Positions 9,009 to 17,357 of a stretch of 64,000 nt of DNA are shown one piece after another. Below the pieces are notes generated by a model. That model ran no database searches. It was not told the DNA's origin and was given only the letters and a program-made list of their open reading frames with translations. Origin of the DNA: Clostridium sp. AN503 (GTDB lineage Bacteria; Bacillota; Clostridia; Lachnospirales; Lachnospiraceae); assembly GCF_040719375.1 (NCBI RefSeq), contig NZ_JBFDTP010000002.1, forward strand, positions 1,612,001 to 1,676,000, written 5' to 3'. Position numbers and translations under genes: made by a program. Positions within the stretch are counted from its first letter, which is position 1, and the number at the start of each line of letters is the position of its first letter.

Positions 9009-9919
9009 TTCAGGAGTTTGTTGTAGAAGGAGATGCAGGACTTCGTATTGACCGCTATTTGAGCGACCGCCAGGAGGAGCTTTCCCGTTCTTATCTGCAG
9101 AAGCTTTTAAAGGACGGAGGTGTATCGGTAAACGGAGCACCAGTAAAAAGCAACTATAAGGTTTCCTGTGGCGACAGGATCCGGCTTCATGTGCCTGATG
9201 CGGTGGAGCCGGATATTGAGGCGGAGCCTATGGAGCTTTCCATCCTGTATGAAGATCCGGATATTCTTTTGATCAATAAGCCAAAGGGAATGGTAGTGCA
9301 TCCGGCTGCCGGTCATTATACTGGCACCCTGGTCAATGGCCTTATGCATCATTGCAGGGGGGAATTGTCCGGTATCAACGGCGTGATGCGGCCGGGGATC
9401 GTCCATCGTATTGATATGGACACCACCGGTGTGCTGATCGTCTGCAAGAACGACAGGGCGCACAGCGCCGTTGCGGAACAGCTGAAGGTCCATTCTATTA
9501 CCAGGAAATACTATGCCGTCGTACATGGTGTGATAAAAGAGGACGAGGGTACGGTCCATGCTCCCATTGGGCGGCATCCAACAGACCGGAAAAAGATGAG
9601 CATTAATGAGAAGAATGGGAAGGACGCCGTTACCCATTACCGGGTTTTGCGCCGGTTCCGGCGTTTTACCTATGTGGAATGCCAGCTTGAGACCGGAAGG
9701 ACTCACCAGATCCGTGTGCATATGGCAAGCACCGGTCATCCACTTTTGGGCGACCAGGTCTATGGTCCCGCCAAATGCCCGTTTCCAGGGCTTGAGGGAC
9801 AGACTTTACATGCTGGAGTTTTGGGTATTATTCATCCAACAACAGGAGAATATATGGAGTTTCATGCACCTTTACCGGAATATTTTGAAATGCTGCTTAA
9901 AAAATTGGAGCTGGACTAA
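9005..9919 (+). CDS. rluD: RluD-type 23S rRNA pseudouridine synthase
   Basis: 304 residues from TTG 9005, which overlaps the lspA stop and follows an AAGGGGGA site. An N-terminal S4 RNA-binding domain (SRSYLQKLLKDGGVSVNG) is followed by a RluA-family catalytic domain with HRIDMDTTG, where the Asp is the pseudouridylation nucleophile, and LETGRTHQIRVHMASTGHPLLGD. lspA-rluD is a common Firmicutes pair (yliI/ylyB type). The substrate position is inferred from family only. Confidence 0.93.
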   Translation: MIQEFVVEGDAGLRIDRYLSDRQEELSRSYLQKLLKDGGVSVNGAPVKSNYKVSCGDRIRLHVPDAVEPDIEAEPMELSILYEDPDILLINKPKGMVVHPAAGHYTGTLVNGLMHHCRGELSGINGVMRPGIVHRIDMDTTGVLIVCKNDRAHSAVAEQLKVHSITRKYYAVVHGVIKEDEGTVHAPIGRHPTDRKKMSINEKNGKDAVTHYRVLRRFRRFTYVECQLETGRTHQIRVHMASTGHPLLGDQVYGPAKCPFPGLEGQTLHAGVLGIIHPTTGEYMEFHAPLPEYFEMLLKKLELD

Positions 9920-10055
9920 TAATAAGGTTATTTTTCTAAAATTTCGCAAAATAGATAGATTTTTGCTTTCTGTTTATATACTTTTCAGAAATTTTGGTGT
10001 ATAATATGATATAAGAAGACTTACATCGCAGGTTACTGAAAGGAGAAGGATATCT

Positions 10056-10700
10056 ATGAAGGGAAATCTTGTTATTACAATCGGAAGACAGTGCGGCAGC
10101 GGCGGAAAAAAGATCGGCGAAATGCTTGCGGAGAGAATGGGAGTGCAGTGTTACGATAAGGAACTCCTTACCCGTGCAGCTAAGGAGAGCGGACTGTGTG
10201 AGGAACTGTTTGAGACTCACGACGAGAAGCCCACAAGTAGTTTCCTCTACTCTCTGGTGATGGATACCTATTCACTGGGATATACCACATCTGCATACAT
10301 GGATATGCCGATCAACCATAAGATCTTCCTGGCTCAGTTTGACACCATCAAGAAGCTGGCGGACGAAGAGTCCTGTGTGATCGTTGGACGATGCGCAGAT
10401 TATGCGTTGGCGGATTATCCCAATACCGTGTCTGTGTTTATCACCGGACATGACGATGATAAGCTGGCTCGTTTAAAAGAGCTGTATAAAGTGGATGACG
10501 CCAAGGCAAAGGATATCATGGTCAAGACCGACAAGAAGCGTGCAAGCTACTACAATTACTATTCCAGCAAGAAGTGGGCTGACGCCAAGAGCTATGACCT
10601 GTGTATCAGCAGTACTGTGCTGGGCATGGAAGGATGTGTGGACATCATCCTGGACTTTGCGAAAAAGAAACAGGAGTGGTTGAACAGCCAGAAAAAATAA
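10056..10700 (+). CDS. Cytidylate kinase-like family protein
   Basis: 214 residues. The P-loop-like GRQCGSGGKKIGEMLAERMGVQCYDKELL matches the cytidylate-kinase-like family (related to Cmk), which is abundant in Lachnospiraceae. IVGRCADYAL and RLKELYKVDDAKAKDIM correspond to NMP-binding/lid segments. The Walker A is degenerate (GSGGKK), typical of the family; its substrate is not established. AAAGGAG precedes the ATG. It is monocistronic, ending at a terminator. Confidence 0.85.
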   Translation: MKGNLVITIGRQCGSGGKKIGEMLAERMGVQCYDKELLTRAAKESGLCEELFETHDEKPTSSFLYSLVMDTYSLGYTTSAYMDMPINHKIFLAQFDTIKKLADEESCVIVGRCADYALADYPNTVSVFITGHDDDKLARLKELYKVDDAKAKDIMVKTDKKRASYYNYYSSKKWADAKSYDLCISSTVLGMEGCVDIILDFAKKKQEWLNSQKK

Positions 10701-10744
10701 ATGCATGCTGATATTTAAAGATTCATTTAGATAAAAGTGTTATG

Positions 10745-10784
10745 AAACCCCATCAGGACTGTTTCCGGTCTTGATGGGGTTTTA
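10745..10784. terminator. Bidirectional terminator between convergent genes
   Basis: A long hairpin with AAACCCCATCA pairing to TGATGGGGTTT is flanked by A- and T-rich ends, so it can work on both strands. It lies 45 nt after the kinase-like gene and 65 nt after the lexA stop on the other strand. Confidence 0.85.
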
Positions 10785-10848
10785 TGATACATTATGATCT
10801 TATGTTATGGGCTTATCATCCAATCCTGTCGTTGTGTTCTTCTGCTTC

Positions 10849-11466
10849 TCACTGCATCATGCGGAACAATCCGATCACTTTGCCAAGAATCTCCACTTGG
10901 TTTACGATGATTGGTTCCATATTATCATTCTCCGGCTGAAGCCGGTAGTGTCCCTTTTCTTTGAAAAAACGCTTCACGGTGGCGGAATCCTCCACCAGTG
11001 CAACGACGATCTCTCCATTCCGTGCAGTCTTTGTCTGCTCTACGATCACCTGGTCACCGTCGAAAATACCGATATTGATCATACTCTCACCCTTGACGCG
11101 CAGCATGAAGGTCTCAGCGTTGGGGAGAATGCTGGCCGGGATCGGGAAGTAATCTTCGATGTTCTCCTGGGCCAGGATCGGCTGGCCTGCGGCAACCGTA
11201 CCGATCACGGGAACCTGCACCATCTCCCGGCGTGTGAGAGCAAACTCATCGTCCAGGATCTCAATGGCACGCGGTTTGGTAGGGTCGCGGCGGATATAGC
11301 CGTTACGCTCCAGTGTCTCTAAGTGGGAGTGGACAGAAGAAGTGGACTTTAAATGGACCGCCTCACAGATCTCCCGGACTGCCGGCGGATATCCTTTCTT
11401 TAAAATGCATCCCTTGATATATTCCAGTATTTCCTGTTGTTTTGCGGTAATCTTGCCCTGTGCCAT
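10849..11466 (-). CDS. lexA: SOS repressor LexA
   Basis: 205 residues from the ATG at 11466 (CAGGAGGAAC just upstream on this strand). The N-terminal winged HTH includes YPPAVREICEAVHLKSTSSVHSHLETLERNGYIRRDPTKPRAIE-like sequence. The self-cleavage site Ala-Gly lies in VAAGQP, the catalytic Ser in GESMINIG and the catalytic Lys in SATVKRFF. LexA represses DNA-damage genes until RecA filaments trigger autocleavage. It is divergent from a YneA-like gene, and three LexA-box-like sites lie between them. Confidence 0.97.
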   Translation of the reverse strand: MAQGKITAKQQEILEYIKGCILKKGYPPAVREICEAVHLKSTSSVHSHLETLERNGYIRRDPTKPRAIEILDDEFALTRREMVQVPVIGTVAAGQPILAQENIEDYFPIPASILPNAETFMLRVKGESMINIGIFDGDQVIVEQTKTARNGEIVVALVEDSATVKRFFKEKGHYRLQPENDNMEPIIVNQVEILGKVIGLFRMMQ

Positions 11467-11538
11467 ACCGGTTCCTCCTGTTTTATGTATTCGTATACTG
11501 CTGTGTTGTATGAGCAGATTCTTTCTAATTAATATAGT

Positions 11539-11552
11539 AACATATGTTCGAT
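11539..11552 (-). promoter_or_regulatory. LexA box 1 (lexA side)
   Basis: On the minus strand CGAACATATGTTAC resembles the Firmicutes SOS box CGAAC-N4-GTTCG: one perfect half and a central AACATATGTT palindrome. It lies 72 nt upstream of the lexA start. Confidence 0.75.
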
Positions 11553-11561
11553 AAAAAAGCA

Positions 11562-11575
11562 AACTTTTGTTCGAT
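11562..11575 (-). promoter_or_regulatory. LexA box 2
   Basis: CGAACAAAAGTTTG on the minus strand has a perfect CGAAC half-site and a degenerate second half. It lies between the two divergent genes, 23 nt from box 1. Confidence 0.6.
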
Positions 11576-11591
11576 TTTTTTGGAAAATCCA

Positions 11592-11620
11592 TTGACAAAC
11601 AAATGTTCGGATACTATAAT
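11592..11620 (+). promoter_or_regulatory. Consensus sigma-A promoter of the yneA-like gene
   Basis: TTGACA (11592-11597), a 17-nt spacer and TATAAT (11615-11620): both hexamers are perfect. LexA box 3 occupies the spacer, which predicts tight SOS control with strong output after derepression. Confidence 0.9.
11596..11609 (-). promoter_or_regulatory. LexA box 3 inside the yneA promoter
   Basis: CGAACATTTGTTTG on the minus strand has a perfect CGAAC half. It starts at the end of the -35 and fills most of the spacer of the yneA promoter, so a bound repressor would block polymerase. Confidence 0.75.
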
Positions 11621-11704
11621 AAGAACATAGAAACAGAACAGATGTTTGCATTCGTCCGACGCTGTGTTTGGGGAACGGATGCCAGTTATAAGGGGGTACT
11701 GATG

Positions 11705-12025
11705 ATGAATAGAAGAATTGCACGACGTAGAGTCAGGAATCTGATGATTGTTCTTTTGATGATACTTGCTTTTTGCTCCGGTTTCTTTGGCCATACGCTG
11801 TTGAACGCCCATGCCGAAGAAGAATATGTAAAGCCCATGAACCGTTACTACACCAGCATCCAGCTGAAGCAGGGAGACAGTCTCTGGGACATTGCCGCGC
11901 AGTATCTGGAAGGAAGCGGCTACACCACGAAGGAGTACGTGGAAGAGCTGAAGCGGATGAATGGTCTCCGTGACGAGCATATCCATTCGGGGGAATACTT
12001 GACAGTCGTATACTTTGCAGAGTAG
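11705..12025 (+). CDS. yneA: YneA-like SOS cell-division suppressor (LysM protein)
   Basis: 106 residues from ATG 11705 (AGGGGG 8 nt upstream; ATG 11702 is also possible). An Arg-rich N-terminus is followed by a single membrane span (~10-30) and an extracellular LysM domain (YYTSIQLKQGDSLWDIAAQY onwards). This matches the architecture of B. subtilis YneA, which blocks septation during SOS. Being divergent from lexA with a LexA box in its promoter supports the role strongly. The longer in-frame upstream region lacks a ribosome-binding site and overlaps the promoter. Confidence 0.88.
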   Translation: MNRRIARRRVRNLMIVLLMILAFCSGFFGHTLLNAHAEEEYVKPMNRYYTSIQLKQGDSLWDIAAQYLEGSGYTTKEYVEELKRMNGLRDEHIHSGEYLTVVYFAE

Positions 12026-12095
12026 CCGCCTCATGCTTCATGATTCCCCGTGGTGCGATTTAATGGGGGGTTTTACAGGGCTGACCTGTTCCGGT

Positions 12096-12299
12096 TTATC
12101 GATCTCCGGTTTTATAGTCATCCCTGGCCCAGTTGGGTGCATTGACAGGTCCCGCTTTCGCGTTTCCAGTTTTTGCGGCTCCCTGGATCTCAGGTACCTG
12201 TGCCTGTTCATTTTTGGGATGATGGAGTGTATGATGATTCTCTGTCCCATGATTGTCCGGGTCGTAAGGACTTGGTCTTCTCATTCCTGCTTTTGCCAT
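12096..12299 (-). CDS. Small conserved-looking hydrophilic protein
   Basis: 67 residues starting MAKAGMRRPSPYDPDN. It is rich in Pro, Asn, His and Lys with no membrane span. AAGGAGG lies 7 nt before the ATG on the minus strand, an excellent site that argues it is real rather than a shadow. The composition suggests an unstructured, possibly nucleic-acid-associated protein. It is convergent with yneA, with 70 nt between the stops. I do not recognise a named family. It may be a widespread Lachnospiraceae small protein. Confidence 0.65.
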   Translation of the reverse strand: MAKAGMRRPSPYDPDNHGTENHHTLHHPKNEQAQVPEIQGAAKTGNAKAGPVNAPNWARDDYKTGDR

Positions 12300-12719
12300 G
12301 ATGATGCCTCCTTATCTGCTACTATCTGCTAATAGTTTCGGTATCCCTGGCAAAAGTATGCAGGAAATTATATCAAGAGAAGGAAGGTTTTTCTCTTATT
12401 TATCATGCTGCTGGGAAATGTAAAAAATAATGGATAAAATTAAAATCTAAAATAATGGCTTAAATACAAGGTTTCAAAGGATTTGTCCATTTTTCAAAAT
12501 TTGAATTTTATCCATGAATGGACAAAATAATTTATGCCGGATAAAATACATAAAATTATCCTAAATTAATAAAGAGCAGGATGAAATAAAATTCACTTTA
12601 GCCAGCAAAAGTTGATTAATCTGCAGGGAGTATTTCTACACAGAAATTTAATGGTATCCGTAAATATAATAGGATCCGTTTCTTTCCTCATAGGGGATAT
12701 GATGCCGATTTAAAATTTC
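12300..12719. other. AT-rich intergenic stretch
   Basis: 420 nt of very AT-rich sequence without a credible ORF. It contains repeated ATTTTATCC/GGATAAAAT-like words in both orientations (about 12430-12550), which may form weak hairpins. It marks the junction from the lexA block to the accessory region. Confidence 0.5.
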
Positions 12720-13058
12720 CTAAAATAGTTTGCTCTCGTCAATGATTTCTGGCTTGGTTAGTTTTCCGCGATGCTTTAAATAGCAAGGACGTACTTCAAT
12801 CCATTCGATATTAAAATAATGCTCTTCAGGCGGAAAATTTTCTCCCATCCAATCGCCTAAATGGTAGACATCCCCTTTAAGGAATTCGTTTGGAAAACAA
12901 TCCTCTTCTGTTAGATATTTAATATCAAATGGTGGAGGAAAGGGCATTTCTTCTGTTATTGCTGTTATTAGCTCATTCCATTTTGTACTATTCATATAAC
13001 TACACAAATTGCGGTCTTTTATAATTCGTGATACTTTTTCTCTAAGATTATGTTGCAT
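12720..13058 (-). CDS. DUF6678-like, immunity-type protein
   Basis: 112 residues from the ATG at 13058 (GTGGTGA-type ribosome-binding site; the longer upstream start lacks one). Features are YMNSTKWNELITAI, an acidic middle and an aromatic C-terminal FNIEWIEVRP. The NSTKWNEL opening and the final IEW-E motif remind me of DUF6678, small proteins often found among polymorphic-toxin immunity genes; the assignment is from memory. No toxin gene is nearby. It is the downstream member of a minus-strand pair with the DUF3885 gene. Confidence 0.55.
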   Translation of the reverse strand: MQHNLREKVSRIIKDRNLCSYMNSTKWNELITAITEEMPFPPPFDIKYLTEEDCFPNEFLKGDVYHLGDWMGENFPPEEHYFNIEWIEVRPCYLKHRGKLTKPEIIDESKLF

Positions 13059-13096
13059 ACTATCACCACTTACGACAAAAATTTGGCAGATACTAA

Positions 13097-13771
13097 TTAC
13101 ATGCAATCAGCAAATAGGCGGTCTATTTTTACTTTATCATGTTGAAGAATCCAATTATTATATTTTTTGTACAAAGGCAGTAATACATGTTTATCAAAGG
13201 CAGCAATATCAGCACCTCTATCATCATACAGGTGATAAAGCACAGCGCTTTCGGTATTTAGTAAATACACATTGGAACATAGAAAAGAAAAGCCACCAAT
13301 ATCACCTTTTATGATTTCTAAAAGCAGCTTATCAATTTGATAATTACCTTTTGTCAAATCCCAATATAAATGCTCTTGAAGAAAGCAAGTGTTCTTGTCA
13401 ATGCGTTTTTCCTGAATGGATTCATTCGGGACAGGCAAGCCCACTTGTGCAAGTGTTTGCAAAGTAATCCTATCTGCTTCTTCGGGATAGTGATCGATTC
13501 TAAGAAGGTTGGGACAGCATGGTAAATCGTGAAATAATGCTTTTGCACGACATAAGGCATTTTCAACATAGCTTGGATTCATTCCTTTATTATCTGGCAA
13601 GTATACCCTCTCTTTACCTCCATGAGGGAGGCGCTTGCACCAGCCATGATCATCCCATCGACACAAATCATGACGTATAAAGCCATTGCGCTCTACAAAT
13701 CGTTTTGCCAGCGCCTTTGCGCTCACCAGTTTGTCAGGCTGCTTCTTCTGCGAATTATGATAAAGTGCCAT
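13097..13771 (-). CDS. DUF3885 domain protein
   Basis: 224 residues. The C-terminal half has VYLLNTESAVLYHLYDDRG, then a Lys-His-rich helix and LYKKYNNWILQHDKVKID, which fits the DUF3885 pattern (YDDRG-x-D, LYxKYNxWI). The family is frequent near toxin-immunity loci, but its biochemical role is unknown. The N-terminus (KQPDKLVSAKALAKRFVERNGFIRHD) looks intact. It sits 39 nt upstream of the DUF6678-like gene on the same strand. Confidence 0.7.
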   Translation of the reverse strand: MALYHNSQKKQPDKLVSAKALAKRFVERNGFIRHDLCRWDDHGWCKRLPHGGKERVYLPDNKGMNPSYVENALCRAKALFHDLPCCPNLLRIDHYPEEADRITLQTLAQVGLPVPNESIQEKRIDKNTCFLQEHLYWDLTKGNYQIDKLLLEIIKGDIGGFSFLCSNVYLLNTESAVLYHLYDDRGADIAAFDKHVLLPLYKKYNNWILQHDKVKIDRLFADCM

Positions 13772-13819
13772 CAGGCCTTCCCTGCCCGACTTGCTACCTC
13801 CACTAAAATAAGATGAATT

Positions 13820-14329
13820 TTATTTAGTAGGCTCGATGCAAATCTCGCTTTGGCTTCCATCAGCATTATCATGAATAAAACCATGATACCAACAATCTAT
13901 ACCGTCTTCTTTTGGCGAAAACCGTAGAACCTCATAATTTTTTTCGGTATTACCGGTTATTTCCGTTGGTAGAAGCGTTTCAATAATGAATTCATGGTAA
14001 CTTATAACCCCATCAACACGATCAATCCGTTCTACAATCGTGTTATTTTGATTATTCCAAAGTATTTGAGTAAATTGAAGTTTTTCGTTTTTTATATTAT
14101 CCGTTAAGCTAATAAATATTTGCCTTATTTTTCGCTCTTCATCATCAAAATAATCAATGAGGTGAGTATGCATCGGAATACTACCGACATCCAATATTTC
14201 GCCTTCATCCAACATAGAAAAATCAAAATACTCATCTACAGAAATATTTTTAAAATACCATTTTTCTGAACCTAATATCTTATATTTGAATTCGATAATG
14301 ATGTGCTTACCCCTCACGTTTGCTACCAC
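13820..14329 (-). CDS. Hypothetical protein, probably 5'-truncated or with an unusual start
   Basis: 169 residues from a GTG at 14329. The reading frame stays open upstream for about 40 more codons to a stop near 14457, and those codons look coding (for example VYWRIEIEPTNQDFKHGHLRGEIQVV), yet they contain no ATG. So either the gene uses a rarer start or it has lost its true N-terminus, perhaps at the inverted repeat at 14402-14452. The product is acidic, beta-rich and cytosolic. It resembles immunity-type proteins in size and composition only. Confidence 0.5.
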   Translation of the reverse strand: MVANVRGKHIIIEFKYKILGSEKWYFKNISVDEYFDFSMLDEGEILDVGSIPMHTHLIDYFDDEERKIRQIFISLTDNIKNEKLQFTQILWNNQNNTIVERIDRVDGVISYHEFIIETLLPTEITGNTEKNYEVLRFSPKEDGIDCWYHGFIHDNADGSQSEICIEPTK

Positions 14330-14401
14330 CTGAATCTCTCCCCTTAAATGCCCATGCTTAAAATCTTGATTTGTAGGTTCAATTTCTATTCTCCAATAAA
14401 C

Positions 14402-14452
14402 GGGAAGACAGCTCGACGCCTGCCGTTCTATAAACAGGAACGGCGGCTTCCC
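14402..14452. repeat. Nested imperfect inverted repeat
   Basis: Outer arms GGGAAG/CTTCCC (14402-14407 and 14447-14452) and inner arms GCCGTTC/GAACGGC (14422-14428 and 14438-14444). It falls just where the neighbouring minus-strand frame lacks a start codon. Confidence 0.5.
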
Positions 14453-14495
14453 TTATTAGAAGTTTTTTAACTCCACATAGAAATTATATGTGATT

Positions 14496-14741
14496 TTAAA
14501 TGGATTGGCAACTGTAAGAGGGCGCATTTGCATATGAATTAACGCTTCTGGATATGCTCACAGATCTTTTGGAGAATTCAGGACATATATCGTCATTTAG
14601 AGAGTAATACACATGGTTGCCAACCGGGAAAATACCTGCTATAATGCTTGCCTGAGCACCGTTATTCAGATATTCCTTTAATAGTTTTATGAATAACCTA
14701 TCTTTTTTTAAATGTATGATAACAAATGCTACATCCCGCAT
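14496..14741 (-). CDS. Short hypothetical protein after the ABC permease
   Basis: 81 residues from the ATG at 14741, overlapping the end of the upstream permease by 13 nt, which suggests coupling. The first ~58 residues (MRDVAFVIIHLKKDRLFIKLL...) look like a genuine alpha/beta protein. The last ~23 are Ser-rich and dissimilar. A neighbouring frame would instead end in LQKICEHIQKR, so a frameshift near 14570 is possible. No family recognised. Confidence 0.35.
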   Translation of the reverse strand: MRDVAFVIIHLKKDRLFIKLLKEYLNNGAQASIIAGIFPVGNHVYYSLNDDICPEFSKRSVSISRSVNSYANAPSYSCQSI

Positions 14742-15463
14742 TTGTTCCCGCGCATCATTCTCCATATCCCAATCAATGTGATCCCAACCAGATATACCCC
14801 GCATATCGCAAAAAATAAAGGAATATTCTGCCCAAGGATATCTTCCGATTTATTTGAGTTCATTCCTAAAAGCATCTGTGAATAAGGACAGAATAGGCCG
14901 GTCGAAGTATTGGCAGCCAGCAGCCCGATTACACCGCCCGCCAGTCCCAGGGCAATCGGAGTGGCAAAGTTTTTGACCTCCGCCGCGATGAAAAACTGAA
15001 GCGCCGCTATGACAAAGGCCCCCGCCAAACCACGGATAATCCAGGAGAATATTGTAGCAGGGGGAAGCCCCGGCAATCCGATTACCATGCCTGCCGCGAG
15101 GAAAAGAGCAGTGAACCATACCTGTGTCAGGGCTGACAGAATACATACCAGGAGAAATTTTGATAAATAAATTGTGCTATATGGCACAGGTGTGGAAAAC
15201 AGAACGTTGCGGCAGTTGTTAAAGTTTTCATACCGCCATAAAAAGGCGCAGTAAGCGCCGATCAGCGGAGCAAAGAAAAAGGTGGCGTAAAACAGAGTTA
15301 CCTGGGTCCACAGGGAATACCATTCCGACTTAAGTATTTCGATGTTTGACAGATAATTGCCGCTGCCCAGCAAAATCGGTATTACGGGTATCAAGAGAAA
15401 TGCAGGCCAGATCAGGGTTCCTTTACATTTCATACGCTCACAGTAAATGGCTTTTCCTAACAT
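14729..15463 (-). CDS. Lantibiotic-immunity-type ABC permease 2
   Basis: 244 residues with about six membrane spans, starting MLGKAIYCERMKCKGTLIWP. This is the pattern of MutG/EpiG/SpaG-like ABC-2 permeases, which pump or expel lantibiotics from the membrane (paired LanE/LanG subunits). It follows permease 1 by 15 nt and shares its operon with an ATPase. No bacteriocin biosynthesis genes are nearby, so self-made peptide immunity is unlikely; defence against foreign or host peptides is the better reading. Confidence 0.78.
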   Translation of the reverse strand: MLGKAIYCERMKCKGTLIWPAFLLIPVIPILLGSGNYLSNIEILKSEWYSLWTQVTLFYATFFFAPLIGAYCAFLWRYENFNNCRNVLFSTPVPYSTIYLSKFLLVCILSALTQVWFTALFLAAGMVIGLPGLPPATIFSWIIRGLAGAFVIAALQFFIAAEVKNFATPIALGLAGGVIGLLAANTSTGLFCPYSQMLLGMNSNKSEDILGQNIPLFFAICGVYLVGITLIGIWRMMRGNKCGM

Positions 15464-15478
15464 ATCGGTTTTCTCCTT

Positions 15479-16252
15479 TCACATGGTTTCCCGGACTGTT
15501 TCCAGAAAATGCTTTTGCCCAAAATAATACAGGATGGCTATGGCTGCAAGCAGGACAGCCAGCCATAGAACCGGATATCCCGTCCAGTAATACGTGGAGT
15601 AGCGGGCAGCTTCATCATACTCAAGTCCGGTATTACACAGCGCCGCGTAATATCCCCAGGGAATCAGGTAGCGCAGGGGCCAGCGGTTTAAAAACCAGGA
15701 AAACAGTCCCGCAAAAGTGCCGCCGATGCTGACGAAAATCGGGGTCAGCTGATTCGTAAACCGAAGGGAAAGGTTCAGTTGGAAAATAAAAATACACAGT
15801 GACGTCAGAAACAGAGTGAAAAACAGCGACAGGGTGATCCACGCGAGCCGCCCCTGTCCGTTGGTTCCCCAGGAGGCTGTGATGGAACTGAACAGGACTG
15901 CCTGTATCAGACTGAAAGATGCCATACAGAAACCGCCAACCATAACCTTTCCGCGGTAAATGCATTCGGTTTTTTGGATCGTGCAGAGCCATCGATAAGC
16001 GCTGCCTGCCTGCTCCATGTCACACATCCGGCTGGCCAGCGCGGCCACGATAACGGGGCAGAGGATGGTATTCATGAGAAGCAGATTTAAGAACAGCATG
16101 GCAGCGGCATCATTGGTTTTGGATAAATCCAGGTCCTTCAGGCACCAGGAAACCCAGGCCGCAATGAGCGCAAACGTCAAAAGGAACAGCGCAGGTATAT
16201 GCCGGTGGCGCAGCTTGCGAAGCTCCAGGCTAAATTCTTTCCCGATTGTCAT
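15479..16252 (-). CDS. Lantibiotic-immunity-type ABC permease 1
   Basis: 257 residues, six predicted spans. The N-terminus (MTIGKEFSLELRKLRHRHI) resembles MutE/EpiE-type ABC-2 permeases. Together with the adjacent permease and ATPase it gives the three-gene LanFEG or CprABC architecture seen in clostridial antimicrobial-peptide resistance. Its start overlaps the ATPase stop by 4 nt. Confidence 0.8.
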   Translation of the reverse strand: MTIGKEFSLELRKLRHRHIPALFLLTFALIAAWVSWCLKDLDLSKTNDAAAMLFLNLLLMNTILCPVIVAALASRMCDMEQAGSAYRWLCTIQKTECIYRGKVMVGGFCMASFSLIQAVLFSSITASWGTNGQGRLAWITLSLFFTLFLTSLCIFIFQLNLSLRFTNQLTPIFVSIGGTFAGLFSWFLNRWPLRYLIPWGYYAALCNTGLEYDEAARYSTYYWTGYPVLWLAVLLAAIAILYYFGQKHFLETVRETM

Positions 16253-17181
16253 AATCCCGCCTCCTTTACCATACCGAGGTAAATATCTTCCAGGTTTTGT
16301 GTCTGCTCTGTAATCCGGTATAAATCAATTCCACGTTCCCATAGCCGGCGGAGCAGGCGGCGCAGGGAGGCGTCAGGCAGATAGGGAATCTGTATCCCTT
16401 CCTTTGGGGAATACAGCAGCGCCTCCGGTCCATGAGGCTCCAGGTTATCTTTTAACAGTGCGGCGGCGCCGGAATCATCGGAGGTGCGCAGAAAAATCCG
16501 TCGCACGCTTCTGAATTGGAGAGCGGAGAGCGTGTCCTGAAAAATCAACTGCCCGCCGGAGATGATGGCAATATGGTCTGCCGTCTGTTCCATTTCAGAC
16601 AGAAGATGGCTGGAAACCATGACGGTCATACCATACTCCTTTGGCAGGCTTTTTACCAGCGCCCGCATTTCATGAATCCCGGCAGGATCCAGGCCGTTGG
16701 TGGGTTCGTCTAAGAGAACTAGCTTTGGAGAGCCTAAAAGGGCATTGGCCAGTCCAAGGCGCTGCTTCATGCCCAGAGAGTAATGAGCGGTTTTCTTCTT
16801 TTTCTGGCCGTCCAAGCGTACCAGCGATAATACCCGGTCGATTTCCTGAAACGGGAGCCCGCGCAGCATGCAGCTGATCTGCAGGTTTTCATAAGCGGTA
16901 AGATTCCCGTAATAGGAGGGATTTTCGATCAGGGAGCCCGCCTGTTTTAAAATGGAAACGCGGGTATGGTCGTTTAATTCCTCTCCATTTATTTTAATAG
17001 CGCCGCCGTCACGACCAATCAAACCCAACAGCATTTTCATGGTTGTGCTCTTCCCGGCGCCGTTGGGGCCGAGAAATCCATAAATAGAACCCTCCGGGAT
17101 GCGAAGATCTAAATGATCGACGGCAGGTTTTCCGTGGTAAGTCTTTGTCAATTGCGATGTTTCAATCATGTAATGCGACAT
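16249..17181 (-). CDS. Antimicrobial-peptide resistance ABC transporter ATPase
   Basis: 310 residues from the ATG at 17181 (AAGGAGG 8 nt upstream; the 8-residue upstream extension is unlikely). Walker A GPNGAGKST, Q-loop region, signature YSLGMKQRLGLA, Walker B LVLLDEPTNGLD and switch His SSHLL are all intact. The C-terminal ~90 residues are the variable regulatory part typical of LanF-type ATPases. It is first in the minus-strand operon and divergent from the two-component genes at 17358, which probably regulate it. Confidence 0.9.
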   Translation of the reverse strand: MSHYMIETSQLTKTYHGKPAVDHLDLRIPEGSIYGFLGPNGAGKSTTMKMLLGLIGRDGGAIKINGEELNDHTRVSILKQAGSLIENPSYYGNLTAYENLQISCMLRGLPFQEIDRVLSLVRLDGQKKKKTAHYSLGMKQRLGLANALLGSPKLVLLDEPTNGLDPAGIHEMRALVKSLPKEYGMTVMVSSHLLSEMEQTADHIAIISGGQLIFQDTLSALQFRSVRRIFLRTSDDSGAAALLKDNLEPHGPEALLYSPKEGIQIPYLPDASLRRLLRRLWERGIDLYRITEQTQNLEDIYLGMVKEAGL

Positions 17182-17357
17182 ATGGGAATCCTCCTTGCAC
17201 TGCATATTTCATAGCATGTTTTTGTTTTCTGTATTCAGCATAATATCCCTACCTTATCTGTACCTTTTCCTAACCTTAAATTTCCCTTAAATAATAGAAT
17301 GGTATCTACCAACTTCACGCAAATCCGATATAATAGAGGCAAAGGAAGGTGTGTGGA

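Noticed and set aside
9107..9739. 210-aa minus-strand ORF opposite rluD
   Set aside because: Antisense shadow; the plus-strand gene carries the catalytic motif.
10807..11322. 171-aa plus-strand ORF opposite lexA
   Set aside because: Runs antisense to catalytic residues of LexA and has no ribosome-binding site.
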